A stretch of DNA of 64,000 nt from Nocardia mikamii NBRC 108933 (lineage in GTDB: Bacteria > Actinomycetota > Actinomycetes > Mycobacteriales > Mycobacteriaceae), in the NCBI RefSeq assembly GCF_001613505.1, contig NZ_BDCM01000009.1, forward strand, positions 186,001 through 250,000. Reading direction: 5' to 3'. A program made the position numbers and the translations under genes. Below the pieces are notes generated by a model. The model was not told where the DNA came from and searched no databases. It saw only the letters and a program-made list of their open reading frames with translations. Positions 1 to 8,175 of the stretch are shown here, piece after piece (positions within the stretch are counted from its first letter, which is position 1; each line of letters begins with the position of its first letter).

Positions 1-1551
1 TACGTGCCCGGCGGCACCCTGCTCGGCGTCCTGCGCATGCTGCGCCGCACCCCACCCTCCCAGCGCAACGGCACACTGCTGCTCGAAGCCATCGACGCCG
101 CCACCACCACCGGCGGCGTCCTCGAACCCCAGCCCTCCCCCACCCGATCCGAACTCGCCCGCCTCAGCTGGCCCGAAACCGTCGCCTGGCTCGGCAGCCG
201 CCTCGCCGCCGCCCTCGACTACGCCAACCGCCGCGGCATCCTGCACCGCGACCTCAAACCCGCCAACGTACTACTCACCGCCGACGGCCAGCCCAAACTC
301 GCCGACTTCAACATCAGCTTCAGCCGCCACCTGCCCGGCGCCAACCCCGTCGCCTACTTCGGCGGCTCCCTGCCCTACATGGCCCCCGAACAACTCGAGG
401 CCTGCCACCCCACCCTCGACACCACCGCAGCCGACCTCGACACCCGCGCCGACCTCTACGCCCTCGCCGTCGTGCTGTGGGAACTACTCACCGGCCGCCT
501 CCCCTTCGACGACGGCCACGACACCGGCGACAGCGAACAATCCCTGCAAGCCATGATCGACCGGCGCCGCACACCCATCGCCGACCGCTTCGAGGCCGAC
601 CTCCCACCCGACACCCCCGCCCTGCTGCGCCACGCCCTGCTCACCTGTCTGGCACCCGACCCCGCCGACCGCTACGCCACCGGCGCCGAACTCGCCCAGC
701 AACTCGACCTCAGCCAGGACCGCGCCGCCCGCGACCTCGTCGATCCGCCCACCCACAGCCTGCGCGCCCGACTGCGCATGCGCCCCATGCCCGTGGTCAC
801 CCTCTCCAGCCTGCTCGGTCACCTACTCGCCGGGCTCTACCTCGGCTCCCACAACCTGCGCCTCATCCGCGACGCACTCGGCACCGACGCCGCCCACCAG
901 ATGGCACGCCTCGGCCTGCTCATGATCGTCATCGCCTACCCCGTCGCCATCGCCGCCCTCATGTACTGGTGCCGCTCGGTCTTCGTGGTACCCAACGGAT
1001 TACGCCGCGGCAGACAATTCGACGACGCCACCCTCGCCCGCGCCCGCGCCGACACCCTCGTCTGCGGCGACCGCATCGCAGTCACCACCTTCGCGGGATG
1101 GCTTGCCGCACTGGGCGTCTTCCTCATCGAACTGCACCACCTCGGCGACGTGCCCACAGGCACCCTCACCAGCCTCATCGCCTGCAATCTCGTCGCCGCC
1201 TGCGTCGCCGTCGTCTACACCTACTTCCCCGTCACCTACTTCGTCCTGCGCTGGTATTACCCGGGTCTCGTCGCCGCCGGCGCCACCACTCCCGCCGACG
1301 CCGCCATGCTCCGCCGCATGGTGCACCGCAGCCGCATCTACCTCGGCGTCGCCGCCTGCGTCCCACTCATCGGCGTCCCCGCCGGCCTGGCATTCCTGGC
1401 TCCGGACCAACAGCAGCTCGTCATCGGACCCATCGTCGGACTCTGCGTCGGCGGCCTCTTCGCCTTCCTCATCACCCTGCGCACCTTCTACGCACTCGAA
1501 TCCGACCTCAACGCCCTCGACCGCATCCTCGACCCGCACCCCCACTCCTGA
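1..1551 (+). CDS. Membrane serine/threonine protein kinase, 5' end outside window
   Basis: Phosphotransfer kinase whose N-terminal lobe lies upstream of the window. The frame is open from base 1, so no true start is visible. Counting from the GTG at base 4, the catalytic loop HRDLKPAN is at residues 81-88 and MAPEQ at 126-130. The magnesium-binding DFG motif reads DFN (101-103). The kinase fold ends near residue 250. About six hydrophobic segments follow (roughly 265-500), so the enzyme is membrane-anchored by its C-terminal half. The catalytic Asp is present, so activity is plausible. The DFN variant is unusual in actinobacterial PknB-type kinases. The substrate cannot be inferred. A short gap separates it from the next gene on the same strand. 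Confidence 0.85.
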   Translation, partial: YVPGGTLLGVLRMLRRTPPSQRNGTLLLEAIDAATTTGGVLEPQPSPTRSELARLSWPETVAWLGSRLAAALDYANRRGILHRDLKPANVLLTADGQPKLADFNISFSRHLPGANPVAYFGGSLPYMAPEQLEACHPTLDTTAADLDTRADLYALAVVLWELLTGRLPFDDGHDTGDSEQSLQAMIDRRRTPIADRFEADLPPDTPALLRHALLTCLAPDPADRYATGAELAQQLDLSQDRAARDLVDPPTHSLRARLRMRPMPVVTLSSLLGHLLAGLYLGSHNLRLIRDALGTDAAHQMARLGLLMIVIAYPVAIAALMYWCRSVFVVPNGLRRGRQFDDATLARARADTLVCGDRIAVTTFAGWLAALGVFLIELHHLGDVPTGTLTSLIACNLVAACVAVVYTYFPVTYFVLRWYYPGLVAAGATTPADAAMLRRMVHRSRIYLGVAACVPLIGVPAGLAFLAPDQQQLVIGPIVGLCVGGLFAFLITLRTFYALESDLNALDRILDPHPHS

Positions 1552-1593
1552 CCGGCTGCGGTCACCCGACCAAGATCGTCTAATCTCGAGGCG

Positions 1594-2304
1594 GTGCTAG
1601 GACATTCACATGCGACCAGTGGTGCGCTCGCGTGGGCGGGAGCCGCTGCCGCGCTACCACTTTCGATTCTCACCTTCCCCGCCGCGCAGATCGGCCACCT
1701 CGGCACCGTCGACCTGCTCATGGGAACCTTCCTCACCGCCGGCGCCGCGCTGCTCCCCGACGCCGACCACCCCAGCGGCACCATCTCGCATGCGCTCGGA
1801 CCGATCACGCACACCGCCTGCAAGATCATCTCCACCGTCTCCGGCGGACACCGCCACGCCACCCACTCGCTGGCCTTCGTCGCGGCCGTCGCCTACGGCA
1901 CGTGGGCCGGCGAACACTGGATCGGCCGCTGGTTCACCCTCGGCCTGGTCTTCTTCCTGCTCGCCCTCGCCGTGCGCGCCCTCAACCTCTGCCCGCCCGG
2001 CGAAGGACTGCGCTCCTACGCCACCATCGCCGTCCTCGCCGTCGCCGGCACCTTCGCCATGGACCAGTGGATCTCCGACAAACCCTCCTGGCTGCCGTTC
2101 TCCGTCGGCCTCGGCGCCCTCGCCCACCTCCTCGGCGACTGCCTCACCGACCGCGGCTGCCGGCTGTTCTGGCCACTGGACATCCGCACCCGCATCCCGA
2201 TCATCGACCGCACCGGCAACAAGGTCGAAACCTGGGTGATCTCACCACTGTTCGTGCTCGGCACCCTCGCCGCGCTCTGGTACGTCATCACCCACCAGCC
2301 CTAA
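1594..2304 (+). CDS. YdjM/DUF457-type membrane metal-dependent hydrolase
   Basis: 236-residue integral membrane protein of the YdjM (LexA-regulated, putative metal-dependent hydrolase) family. It begins GHSHATSGALAW, and further His/Asp clusters (LLPDADHPSG, GGHRHATHS, LAHLLGDCLTD) lie between hydrophobic helices. These are the metal-ligand motifs typical of the family. The GTG start follows a GAGG box closely. Biochemical function is unknown for the family; a phospholipase-like or other membrane hydrolase role is only inferred from the motifs. Its last 63 bp overlap, tail to tail, the 3' end of the opposite-strand regulator gene. Confidence 0.75.
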   Translation: MLGHSHATSGALAWAGAAAALPLSILTFPAAQIGHLGTVDLLMGTFLTAGAALLPDADHPSGTISHALGPITHTACKIISTVSGGHRHATHSLAFVAAVAYGTWAGEHWIGRWFTLGLVFFLLALAVRALNLCPPGEGLRSYATIAVLAVAGTFAMDQWISDKPSWLPFSVGLGALAHLLGDCLTDRGCRLFWPLDIRTRIPIIDRTGNKVETWVISPLFVLGTLAALWYVITHQP

Positions 2305-3114
2305 CAGCGTCACCGCGTCGCGATCCGGGCTGCCCGGCTCGGCCTGGAACGCGACGAACCGCTGCCCGTCCGCCGCGGTCAGGATCTCCGACGTCAACTC
2401 CATCCGGCCCACCGCCGGATGCCGGAACATCCGTCGCGTCCCGCGTTTGGCCCGGACGTCGTAACGCGCCCACAATGTCTCGAAATCCCTACTCGCCACA
2501 CATAATTCACGCGCCAGAGCCGCCAGCTCGCCCGGATGTGACCCCGCGCCCTGCACCACCCGCAGATGCGCCACACAATCGCGCGCCATCCCCGTCCAAT
2601 CCTCGAACACCGTCCGCGCCGCCGGATGCGTGAACACATACCGGATGAGATTGCGCCGCAGCGGCTCCCACTCCTCGATACCCCACAGCAGCCGCAAACC
2701 CTCCGGGTTGGCCGCCAGCAGGTTGCTCACCTGATCGAGTACGAAAGCCGGGGTAGGGCGCACCGATTCGATCAGCAACACCATCCCCCGCCCCGCTACC
2801 TCCACCGGTGGGGCCGCGGCGGCCGAGCGCGCCCCGGCCAGCCGCGCCACCCGGTGCAGATGTGCCGCCTCGTCGGGATCCAGCAGCAACGCCGACGCCA
2901 GCGCCGCCAGCACCTCCGCACTCGGATTACGGTCGCGACCCTGCTCCAACCGGATGTAATAGTCCACGCTCAGACCCGCCAGCGCCGCCACCTCCTCGCG
3001 GCGCAGGCCCGCCGTCTGCCGCCGCCGCGTCCCCGGCGGCAGACCCACCTGCGACGGCTGCACCCGCGCGCGGCGCGCACGCAGGAAATCTCCCAGGGCA
3101 CGACGATCACTCAC
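2242..3114 (-). CDS. XRE-type regulator with MmyB ligand-binding domain
   Basis: Transcription factor of 290 residues starting at a GTG. Residues 1-90 form a lambda-repressor-like helix-turn-helix (LRREEVAALAGLSVDYYIRLEQGRD). The rest is an MmyB-type ligand-binding domain with the usual LWARYDVR region and the MELTSEIL stretch before the end. Members of this family commonly sit divergently next to an SDR gene and control it. Here the SDR at 3216 starts 101 bp away on the other strand, so it is the obvious target. The inducer is unknown. The 3' end runs 63 bp into the converging YdjM-like gene. Confidence 0.85.
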   Translation of the reverse strand: MSDRRALGDFLRARRARVQPSQVGLPPGTRRRQTAGLRREEVAALAGLSVDYYIRLEQGRDRNPSAEVLAALASALLLDPDEAAHLHRVARLAGARSAAAAPPVEVAGRGMVLLIESVRPTPAFVLDQVSNLLAANPEGLRLLWGIEEWEPLRRNLIRYVFTHPAARTVFEDWTGMARDCVAHLRVVQGAGSHPGELAALARELCVASRDFETLWARYDVRAKRGTRRMFRHPAVGRMELTSEILTAADGQRFVAFQAEPGSPDRDAVTLLGLVGDDVPERGEGAEHEQW

Positions 3115-3215
3115 TCATCCAGTGTGCCCGCTTCCCAGCCACGCCGGGGTAGCCCCGCCAGGACCAGGCCACAGCCGGTCTCCCCACGACCCGCGCCACA
3201 TCGCACGGTGGATCC

Positions 3216-3935
3216 ATGACCGACAACACCCACACCCTCGTCATCGGCGGCAGCTCCGGCATGGGCCTCGCCCTGGCCGAACGGCTCCTGCCCGCGGGAC
3301 ATCGAGTCACCATCGCCGCCCGCGACACCGACCGCCTCACCGCCGCGACAGCGCAACTCGGATATCCCGATCAGGTCCGCGCACAACGCGTCGACATCGC
3401 CGAAGAAGCTTCCATCGCAGCACTTTTCGACACCATCGGCGCGGTCGATCACGTCGTCGTCACCGCCGCCGACATGCGCCACGGGTACGGGCCGCTCACC
3501 GAACTCCCCGCGCGCGACGCACGGACCGTCCTCGACATCAAGGTGCTCGGGCCGTGGCTGGTCGCCAAATACGCGACCGACCGCGTGCGCAACTCCATCA
3601 CCGTCACCTCCGGAATCGCGGCCTACCGCCCTGCCCCCGGCGGATCGGTCGTCGCCACGGCCAACGCCGCCCTCGAAGGTCTGGTCCGAGCGCTGGCACT
3701 GGAGCTGGCGCCGATCCGGGTCAACGCCGTCTCACCCGGCTGGGTCGACACCCCGATCTGGGACGACTTCGCCGGTCCCGACAAACACGCCCGCCTCACC
3801 GCGATGGCCGCCCGGCTGCCCGCCGGCCGCGTCGGCCGTCCCGCCGATATCGCGGCCGCCTTCCACGCCGTCCTCGACAACGACTTCCTGACCGGCGAAG
3901 TCCTGCACGTCGAAGGCGGGCACCGCCTGGTCTGA
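3216..3935 (+). CDS. SDR-family protein lacking the catalytic Tyr/Lys
   Basis: 239-residue Rossmann protein. The cofactor loop GGSSGMG (11-17) suits NADP(H), and the typical SDR tail VNAVSPGWVDTP is present. The active site is not canonical. At the YxxxK position the sequence reads VATAN (V146 and N150), although the Ser of the triad is kept in VTSG near 132. The NNAG motif is replaced by TAAD. It therefore probably binds nucleotide but may not be a normal oxidoreductase; related SDRs with this substitution exist in actinobacteria. It is divergent from the MmyB-type regulator, its likely controller. ATG start. Confidence 0.8.
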   Translation: MTDNTHTLVIGGSSGMGLALAERLLPAGHRVTIAARDTDRLTAATAQLGYPDQVRAQRVDIAEEASIAALFDTIGAVDHVVVTAADMRHGYGPLTELPARDARTVLDIKVLGPWLVAKYATDRVRNSITVTSGIAAYRPAPGGSVVATANAALEGLVRALALELAPIRVNAVSPGWVDTPIWDDFAGPDKHARLTAMAARLPAGRVGRPADIAAAFHAVLDNDFLTGEVLHVEGGHRLV

Positions 3936-4036
3936 CGACCTCACCCCCACATGGCGGCGCCCCGCACCACCCGTCATCGGCACCGCTACCACCGCGGCGC
4001 TGAATCGACGAAAATGCGGGGCGCGCGCCCTGCCAG

Positions 4037-4528
4037 TTAGACCAGCTGAGCCGAGACGATCGTGATCGGCTCGACCGGCACATCCTGATGGCCGGCCTTG
4101 GAGCCCGTGCGGACCCCCTCGATCGAATCCACGACGGCGTTACCGTCGACGACCCGGCCGAAGACCGCGTAACCCCAGCCGTCCTGGCCCGGGTAGTTCA
4201 GGAAGTCGTTGTCGGCGGTGTTGATGAAGAACTGGGCACTGGCCGAGTGCGGATCCGCCGTACGCGCCATCGCGAGGGTGTACTTGTCGTTGCGCAGCCC
4301 GTTCTTGGCCTCGTTCTGCACCCGGTTGGGCGCCGGCTTCTGCTGCATATCGGCGGTCAGGCCGCCGCCCTGCACCATGAAACCCGGAATCACACGGTGG
4401 AAGATCGTCCCGTCGTAGTGGCCGGACTTGACGTAGTCCACGAAGTTCGCGACCGTTTGCGGCGCCTTCGTCTCGTCCAATTCGAGGGTGATGTCCCCGG
4501 CTGATGTGTTGAGCAACACTGTGGTCAT
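4037..4528 (-). CDS. Cytoplasmic cyclophilin-type peptidyl-prolyl isomerase
   Basis: 163-residue PPIase that would catalyse cis-trans isomerisation of Xaa-Pro bonds in folding proteins. Hallmarks are FHRVIPGFMVQGG and SASAQFFINTADNDFLN, with the active-site Arg in FHR and the substrate-groove QFFI. The length matches the PpiB type. I chose the ATG at 4528 (MTTVLLNT) because the frame further upstream has no cyclophilin similarity, while this start gives a full-length domain without signal peptide, so the protein is cytoplasmic. Its upstream region holds a copy of the TAGATGCGCATA repeat also found before the VOC gene. Confidence 0.93.
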   Translation of the reverse strand: MTTVLLNTSAGDITLELDETKAPQTVANFVDYVKSGHYDGTIFHRVIPGFMVQGGGLTADMQQKPAPNRVQNEAKNGLRNDKYTLAMARTADPHSASAQFFINTADNDFLNYPGQDGWGYAVFGRVVDGNAVVDSIEGVRTGSKAGHQDVPVEPITIVSAQLV

Positions 4529-4672
4529 CCGGTCATCGTATGGCAGCCGCCCCCACCCGACGGACAACCCCTCGACTCGGCCTACGAAAGGGCCTCCTGC
4601 CGTCGTGTGCTGGTCTTTGTTCTGGCTGTTCGGGCTGGATATGTCGGGCACGCTATGTCGGTGATACATAGT

Positions 4673-4685
4673 TAGATGCGCATAT
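4673..4685. repeat. Copy 1 of TAGATGCGCATAY upstream repeat
   Basis: TAGATGCGCATAT lies 145 bp upstream of the cyclophilin start. A second copy (TAGATGCGCATAC) lies 93 bp upstream of the VOC gene, in the same orientation relative to its gene, and similarity continues for a few bases (C-TCCAT). It contains the 8-bp palindrome ATGCGCAT. Possible shared operator; function unknown. Confidence 0.45.
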
Positions 4686-4788
4686 CTCCATTGCGTTTTG
4701 TTTTACCTGAGTCCGTCGCCATTACGTCGCGCGCGGTACGGCAACCGACCGCCGGTACCGACCGGGCCGCGGGAGCCTCCGAACGGAT

Positions 4789-5175
4789 TCAGACCTCGTA
4801 CAACTCCAGCGGCAAGTCGTCCGGGTCGAAGAAGAAACCGAAACGGCGACCGGTGAATTCGTCGACGCGAACCTCTTCGACAACCACTCCCCTCCCCCGC
4901 AGCTCCGCCAGTCCGGCGGCGACGTCTTCGACGGCGAAGGCGAGATGCCGTAATCCGCAGGCCTCGGGCCGCGACGGCCGAGCCGGCGGATCCGGAAACG
5001 AGAAGAGCTCCAGTCGGGCACCGTCCGGCAGCGCGAGATCCAGCTTCCACGAACGACGTTCGGCCCGGTAGTGCTCATCCACCACCCTCAGGCCGAGTAC
5101 CTCGGTATAGAACGATCTCGATCGCTGATAGTCCGACGCGATGATCGCCGCGTGGTGAATCCTCCGCAACTCCAT
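4789..5175 (-). CDS. VOC/glyoxalase-family protein
   Basis: 128-residue vicinal-oxygen-chelate fold protein with two beta-alpha-beta-beta-beta halves. The metal-site pattern fits: His in IHHAAI near residue 7, Glu in LELFSF near 56, His in GLRHLAF near 76, and Glu in LPLELYEV near the C-terminus. It resembles the SMU1112c/GloA2-like branch. Substrate is unknown (glyoxalase, dioxygenase or resistance functions all occur in this family). The ATG at 5175 is preferred because the upstream in-frame sequence does not look like protein. It is a stand-alone gene. Confidence 0.85.
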   Translation of the reverse strand: MELRRIHHAAIIASDYQRSRSFYTEVLGLRVVDEHYRAERRSWKLDLALPDGARLELFSFPDPPARPSRPEACGLRHLAFAVEDVAAGLAELRGRGVVVEEVRVDEFTGRRFGFFFDPDDLPLELYEV

Positions 5176-5267
5176 TGTCCGACCGTAGCTACTCCGTCGG
5201 GGCTGGTTGTTGTCGCTGCTGGAGTCGACCGCCCACCGAGAGGTGCGACACAGTGCTCTTACATGTC

Positions 5268-5280
5268 TAGATGCGCATAC
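5268..5280. repeat. Copy 2 of TAGATGCGCATAY upstream repeat
   Basis: TAGATGCGCATAC upstream of the VOC gene, matching the copy upstream of the cyclophilin gene at 12 of 13 positions. The surrounding stretch between the VOC and fructosamine-kinase genes (5176-5374) holds no gene I can support. Confidence 0.45.
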
Positions 5281-5374
5281 GTCCATATCGGTATGTTCAA
5301 TCTCCCTTCGGCGTATACGGCAAGCGCGCGACCACATCGGCACGATCACGCGAGACTCTGCCGCGCAGACACTT

Positions 5375-6244
5375 TCACACCGCGGACAGCGCCTCTTGCG
5401 CGGCACCGATGGCCTGTTCCCGATATCCCCCACCGAACAGCACGACATGCACCAGCAATGGATACAGCTGATGCAGGGCGATCCGCCGTTCCGCGCCGGG
5501 CGAGAGGGGGAAGCGCTCCCGGTATGCCCCCAGAATGTGGCCGAGATGCGGAGCGCCGAACAGCCGCAACATGGCCAGGTCCGTCTCGCGATGCCCCCCG
5601 TGGGCGGCCGGATCGATGAGCGTCACGCCGCGCTCGGTCCACAGCACATTGCCCGACCACAGGTCCCCGTGAATTCGACACGGCGGTTCCGGCGGGCCGG
5701 CGAGTGCGCCGATGTCCTCGATCACCCGCTCGACGAGCCGAATACCGTTGCGGCCCAGCACGGATGCGGCGGCAGGCAAGAGGGGCCGCAGTCGATACCG
5801 GGCATACCATGGCCCCCACTCCCCCGCAACCAGCGCGTTGTCCTGCGGCACGGTCGCGATACAGCCGGCCCACGGCGCGCCGTACCGCTCGACGGTGTGC
5901 GTGTGCAGCTCGGCGAGTGCCGCACCGAATTGCTCCGCCGCAGCACGGCTGGGCGCTACCGAGGTCAACCACGGCAATACCAGAGTGCGCTCGTCGGCAC
6001 CCAGTACCTGCGGTATCAGCTCGGCGGCGTCGGCCTCGCGTAACCAGCGCAGGCCGGCGGCCTCGGCGGTCAAGGCATGGCCTGAGGTCGAATCAGGCTC
6101 GCCCGCAGCACTTTTGACGAAGGCGTCGCGGCCGTCGGCGAGCCGGACGCGATACAGGGTCCAGGCGTGCCCGCGCCCGGCCGTGTGCTCGGCCACCACC
6201 GATACGCCCAGCAGGGACCCGAGATGGGTGGCCAGTTCACTCAC
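5375..6244 (-). CDS. Fructosamine kinase-family protein
   Basis: 289-residue kinase of the fructosamine-3-kinase/ketosamine kinase family, which phosphorylates sugar adducts on amines so they fall off (deglycation). It has the Brenner-type catalytic motif HGDLWSGN (192-199), the metal-binding DPA (211-213) with the characteristic GHRETDLAML after it, and a C-terminal helical lobe. The gene begins inside the end of the TetR gene (4-bp overlap), so the two are translationally coupled and the TetR protein probably regulates the pair. Physiological substrate in this organism is not known. Confidence 0.85.
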   Translation of the reverse strand: MSELATHLGSLLGVSVVAEHTAGRGHAWTLYRVRLADGRDAFVKSAAGEPDSTSGHALTAEAAGLRWLREADAAELIPQVLGADERTLVLPWLTSVAPSRAAAEQFGAALAELHTHTVERYGAPWAGCIATVPQDNALVAGEWGPWYARYRLRPLLPAAASVLGRNGIRLVERVIEDIGALAGPPEPPCRIHGDLWSGNVLWTERGVTLIDPAAHGGHRETDLAMLRLFGAPHLGHILGAYRERFPLSPGAERRIALHQLYPLLVHVVLFGGGYREQAIGAAQEALSAV

Positions 6245-6870
6245 GAGCCGTAGACCGTCCGCCAGATCGCGCGCCCCAGCGCCCGGGCCAACTGTTCGTC
6301 GTCCACCGGATTCCCGGCTCCGAAGGTGAAATCGATGGCACGCTCAACCATGCAGGTCAGGGCGATGGCGGTGGCCTCGACCTCCAGGTCGGCGGGAATC
6401 CGGCCGGCCGCACGCTCCCGATCCAGTCGCCCGCGGACGAGTTCGGTGAAGCGCTGCACGCGCTCCTGCCAATAGCGGCCTACATCGCGGTCGTAGCCCG
6501 CCACCTCGGTGAGCGCACGCAGGACGCGATGATGCGCGCGAGTACCCGCGATCATCAGCCGCATGGCGGTGACGACACCCTCCTCGCCGTCGAGATGGTC
6601 CGCGGCCCACCACAGTTCGGCCGTGCGAAACTGGTCGTCGGTCGCGAGGTCGGCCATCCGGATCAGCAGCCGGCTCTTGTCGGGGAAATAGCGATAAAAA
6701 GTGGAGCGGGCGATGTCGGCCTCAGCGGCGATTCGGGCCACCGGCAGTTCGGTGTATGTGACGCCGGTATTCAGCAGCCGGTCCACGGCGGCGAGCACCC
6801 GCCGTTCCACCGCATCGCGCCGTTCGTCGCGCTCACGAGATCGCGAACCGGGGCGGGTCAGCGACGCCAT
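6241..6870 (-). CDS. TetR-family transcriptional regulator
   Basis: 209-residue repressor-type protein. The N-terminal TetR helix-turn-helix covers about 25-70 (PVARIAAEADIARSTFYRYFPDKSRLL) and is followed by an all-helical ligand domain with no recognisable specificity. It is the first gene of a two-gene unit with the fructosamine kinase (ATGA-type overlap), so self-regulation and control of the kinase are likely. No clear operator dyad was found by eye in the upstream region. Confidence 0.88.
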   Translation of the reverse strand: MASLTRPGSRSRERDERRDAVERRVLAAVDRLLNTGVTYTELPVARIAAEADIARSTFYRYFPDKSRLLIRMADLATDDQFRTAELWWAADHLDGEEGVVTAMRLMIAGTRAHHRVLRALTEVAGYDRDVGRYWQERVQRFTELVRGRLDRERAAGRIPADLEVEATAIALTCMVERAIDFTFGAGNPVDDEQLARALGRAIWRTVYGS

Positions 6871-7336
6871 GTCGCGGGTTCGTGGAGAGCGGCCATGGCC
6901 TCATTGTCGCTCAACTCCCGAGGCAGCGCAGGTGACGAGGCCGCAACCGCCCGCGCCTACCGGCGTGCGAGGCGTTCCACCGGCCGAGATCCTCGGCAAC
7001 CTCGCCCGGTAACCCGGCGCAATGCGCTCGTCGCGGCCGGCGATCGATTACCGGACCGATGCTCGACGCGAAAATTCGTGTCGGAAAATTCGCCATGGCG
7101 GCGGAAAGCGCTTGTGATAACAGCCACAGACAGCGCTTGACCCGCATTCGGCCGCATTTCGCTACGCGAGAGAAAGCAAAACGCGCACAGCGGCTTTCAG
7201 CTATCGCCGGTAGCAGCGCGGCGACCGTGGTGAACGGGACCTGAATGAATGAAGTCACGGCGTTCACTGTTCGTTTGCTGGCTTGCACTGTCATTCCCTC
7301 GTCCCTGAACCACTCCGTCTCGAGGTTCCGCAGAAA
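6871..7336. other. Gene-free region between divergent TetR and secreted-protein genes
   Basis: 466 bp without an ORF that looks like protein on either strand. It must hold the divergent promoters of the TetR unit and of the secreted-protein gene. I saw no strong inverted repeat, tRNA or riboswitch-like structure. GC content drops somewhat near 7060-7260, as expected for a promoter region. Confidence 0.5.
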
Positions 7337-8044
7337 ATGATGATGAGGAAATTAGCCGCAACCGCCGCCATGCTGGTTGCCGCCGTCGGTGTCGCAGCCG
7401 GTACCGCCACGGCCGACCCCGCAGCTCCCGCGGCGCCCGAGAGCGTCTACTACAAGGCCAGCGTCGTCGACAACGACAAGGCCGTCATCAAGACCGACGG
7501 CGGCTCGATCGTCAACGAAGACGGCATGCTGAAGATCAAGGCCGCCAACGGCACCGTGCTCGCCGGCACCCCGCTGAACTTCCGGGTCGACGACTTCGAG
7601 TTCCCGATCGCCGCCGACATCTCCGGTAACACCGCCACCCTGACCCCGCAGTATGACGTGGCGCACGCGGTCTACAAGCCGGTCGCGCTGCCCTTCGAGG
7701 ACTCGGCCCCGTGGAAGACCCCCTACGACCGTGAAACCGCCGCCTTCAACCGCCTGAAGGACACCATCTCCACCGGCGCCACCATCGGCACGCTGGCCGG
7801 TGGTATCGGTGGCGCGGCCATCGGCTGCATCGCGGGCGCTGCCCTCGGTGTCGTCGCGACCGGTGCGCTGGCCACCCTGTTCGGCCTCGGCCCGCTCGGC
7901 GGCTGTGTCGCCGGTGCCGCCGCGGTCGGCTTCCTGGGTGTGCTCGCCGGCCAGATCTTCGTGACCGCTCCGGTCGCGATCGGCGCCGCGATCCAGTACT
8001 TCGCGACCATCAACGCCCCGTTCAAGCCGGCGCCGAGCAAGTAA
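7337..8044 (+). CDS. Secreted or surface protein of a Nocardia-type family
   Basis: 235-residue exported protein. It has a signal peptide (MMMRKLAATAAMLVAAVGVA, cleavage expected near TATADP). A soluble beta-rich part follows, with alternating VVDNDKAVIKTDGG, LAGTPLNFRVDD and NTATLTPQYD segments. The second half is long and Gly/Ala-rich with small-residue repeats (GATIGTLAGGIGGAAIG and similar) that could insert in a membrane. I recognise this as a family of unknown function that is abundant in Nocardia, sometimes mislabelled as ammonium transporter. Three ATGs are stacked at 7337-7345; any of them gives the same signal peptide. A strong terminator follows the stop. Confidence 0.7.
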   Translation: MMMRKLAATAAMLVAAVGVAAGTATADPAAPAAPESVYYKASVVDNDKAVIKTDGGSIVNEDGMLKIKAANGTVLAGTPLNFRVDDFEFPIAADISGNTATLTPQYDVAHAVYKPVALPFEDSAPWKTPYDRETAAFNRLKDTISTGATIGTLAGGIGGAAIGCIAGAALGVVATGALATLFGLGPLGGCVAGAAAVGFLGVLAGQIFVTAPVAIGAAIQYFATINAPFKPAPSK

Positions 8045-8068
8045 GTAATCGCGCTGCCGGACTCCGCG

Positions 8069-8104
8069 GCGATGCCCTCACAGCGTTTGCTGTGAGGGCA
8101 TCGC
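8069..8104 (+). terminator. Intrinsic terminator, 16-bp perfect stem
   Basis: Arms 8069-8084 and 8089-8104 pair perfectly around a GTTT loop, 25 bp after the secreted-protein stop. It could also serve the converging beta-propeller gene from the other side. Confidence 0.8.
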
Positions 8105-8175
8105 CGTCGGTACGAGTCGGAGTTTCCGTTTACGCATCGGTGCGGGCGAATGACCGCCGCGATCGCTCGTGAGTT

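Noticed and set aside
6911..7294. Possible 127-codon gene upstream of the secreted protein
   Set aside because: No recognisable motif, unlikely composition and no ribosome site; left as intergenic.
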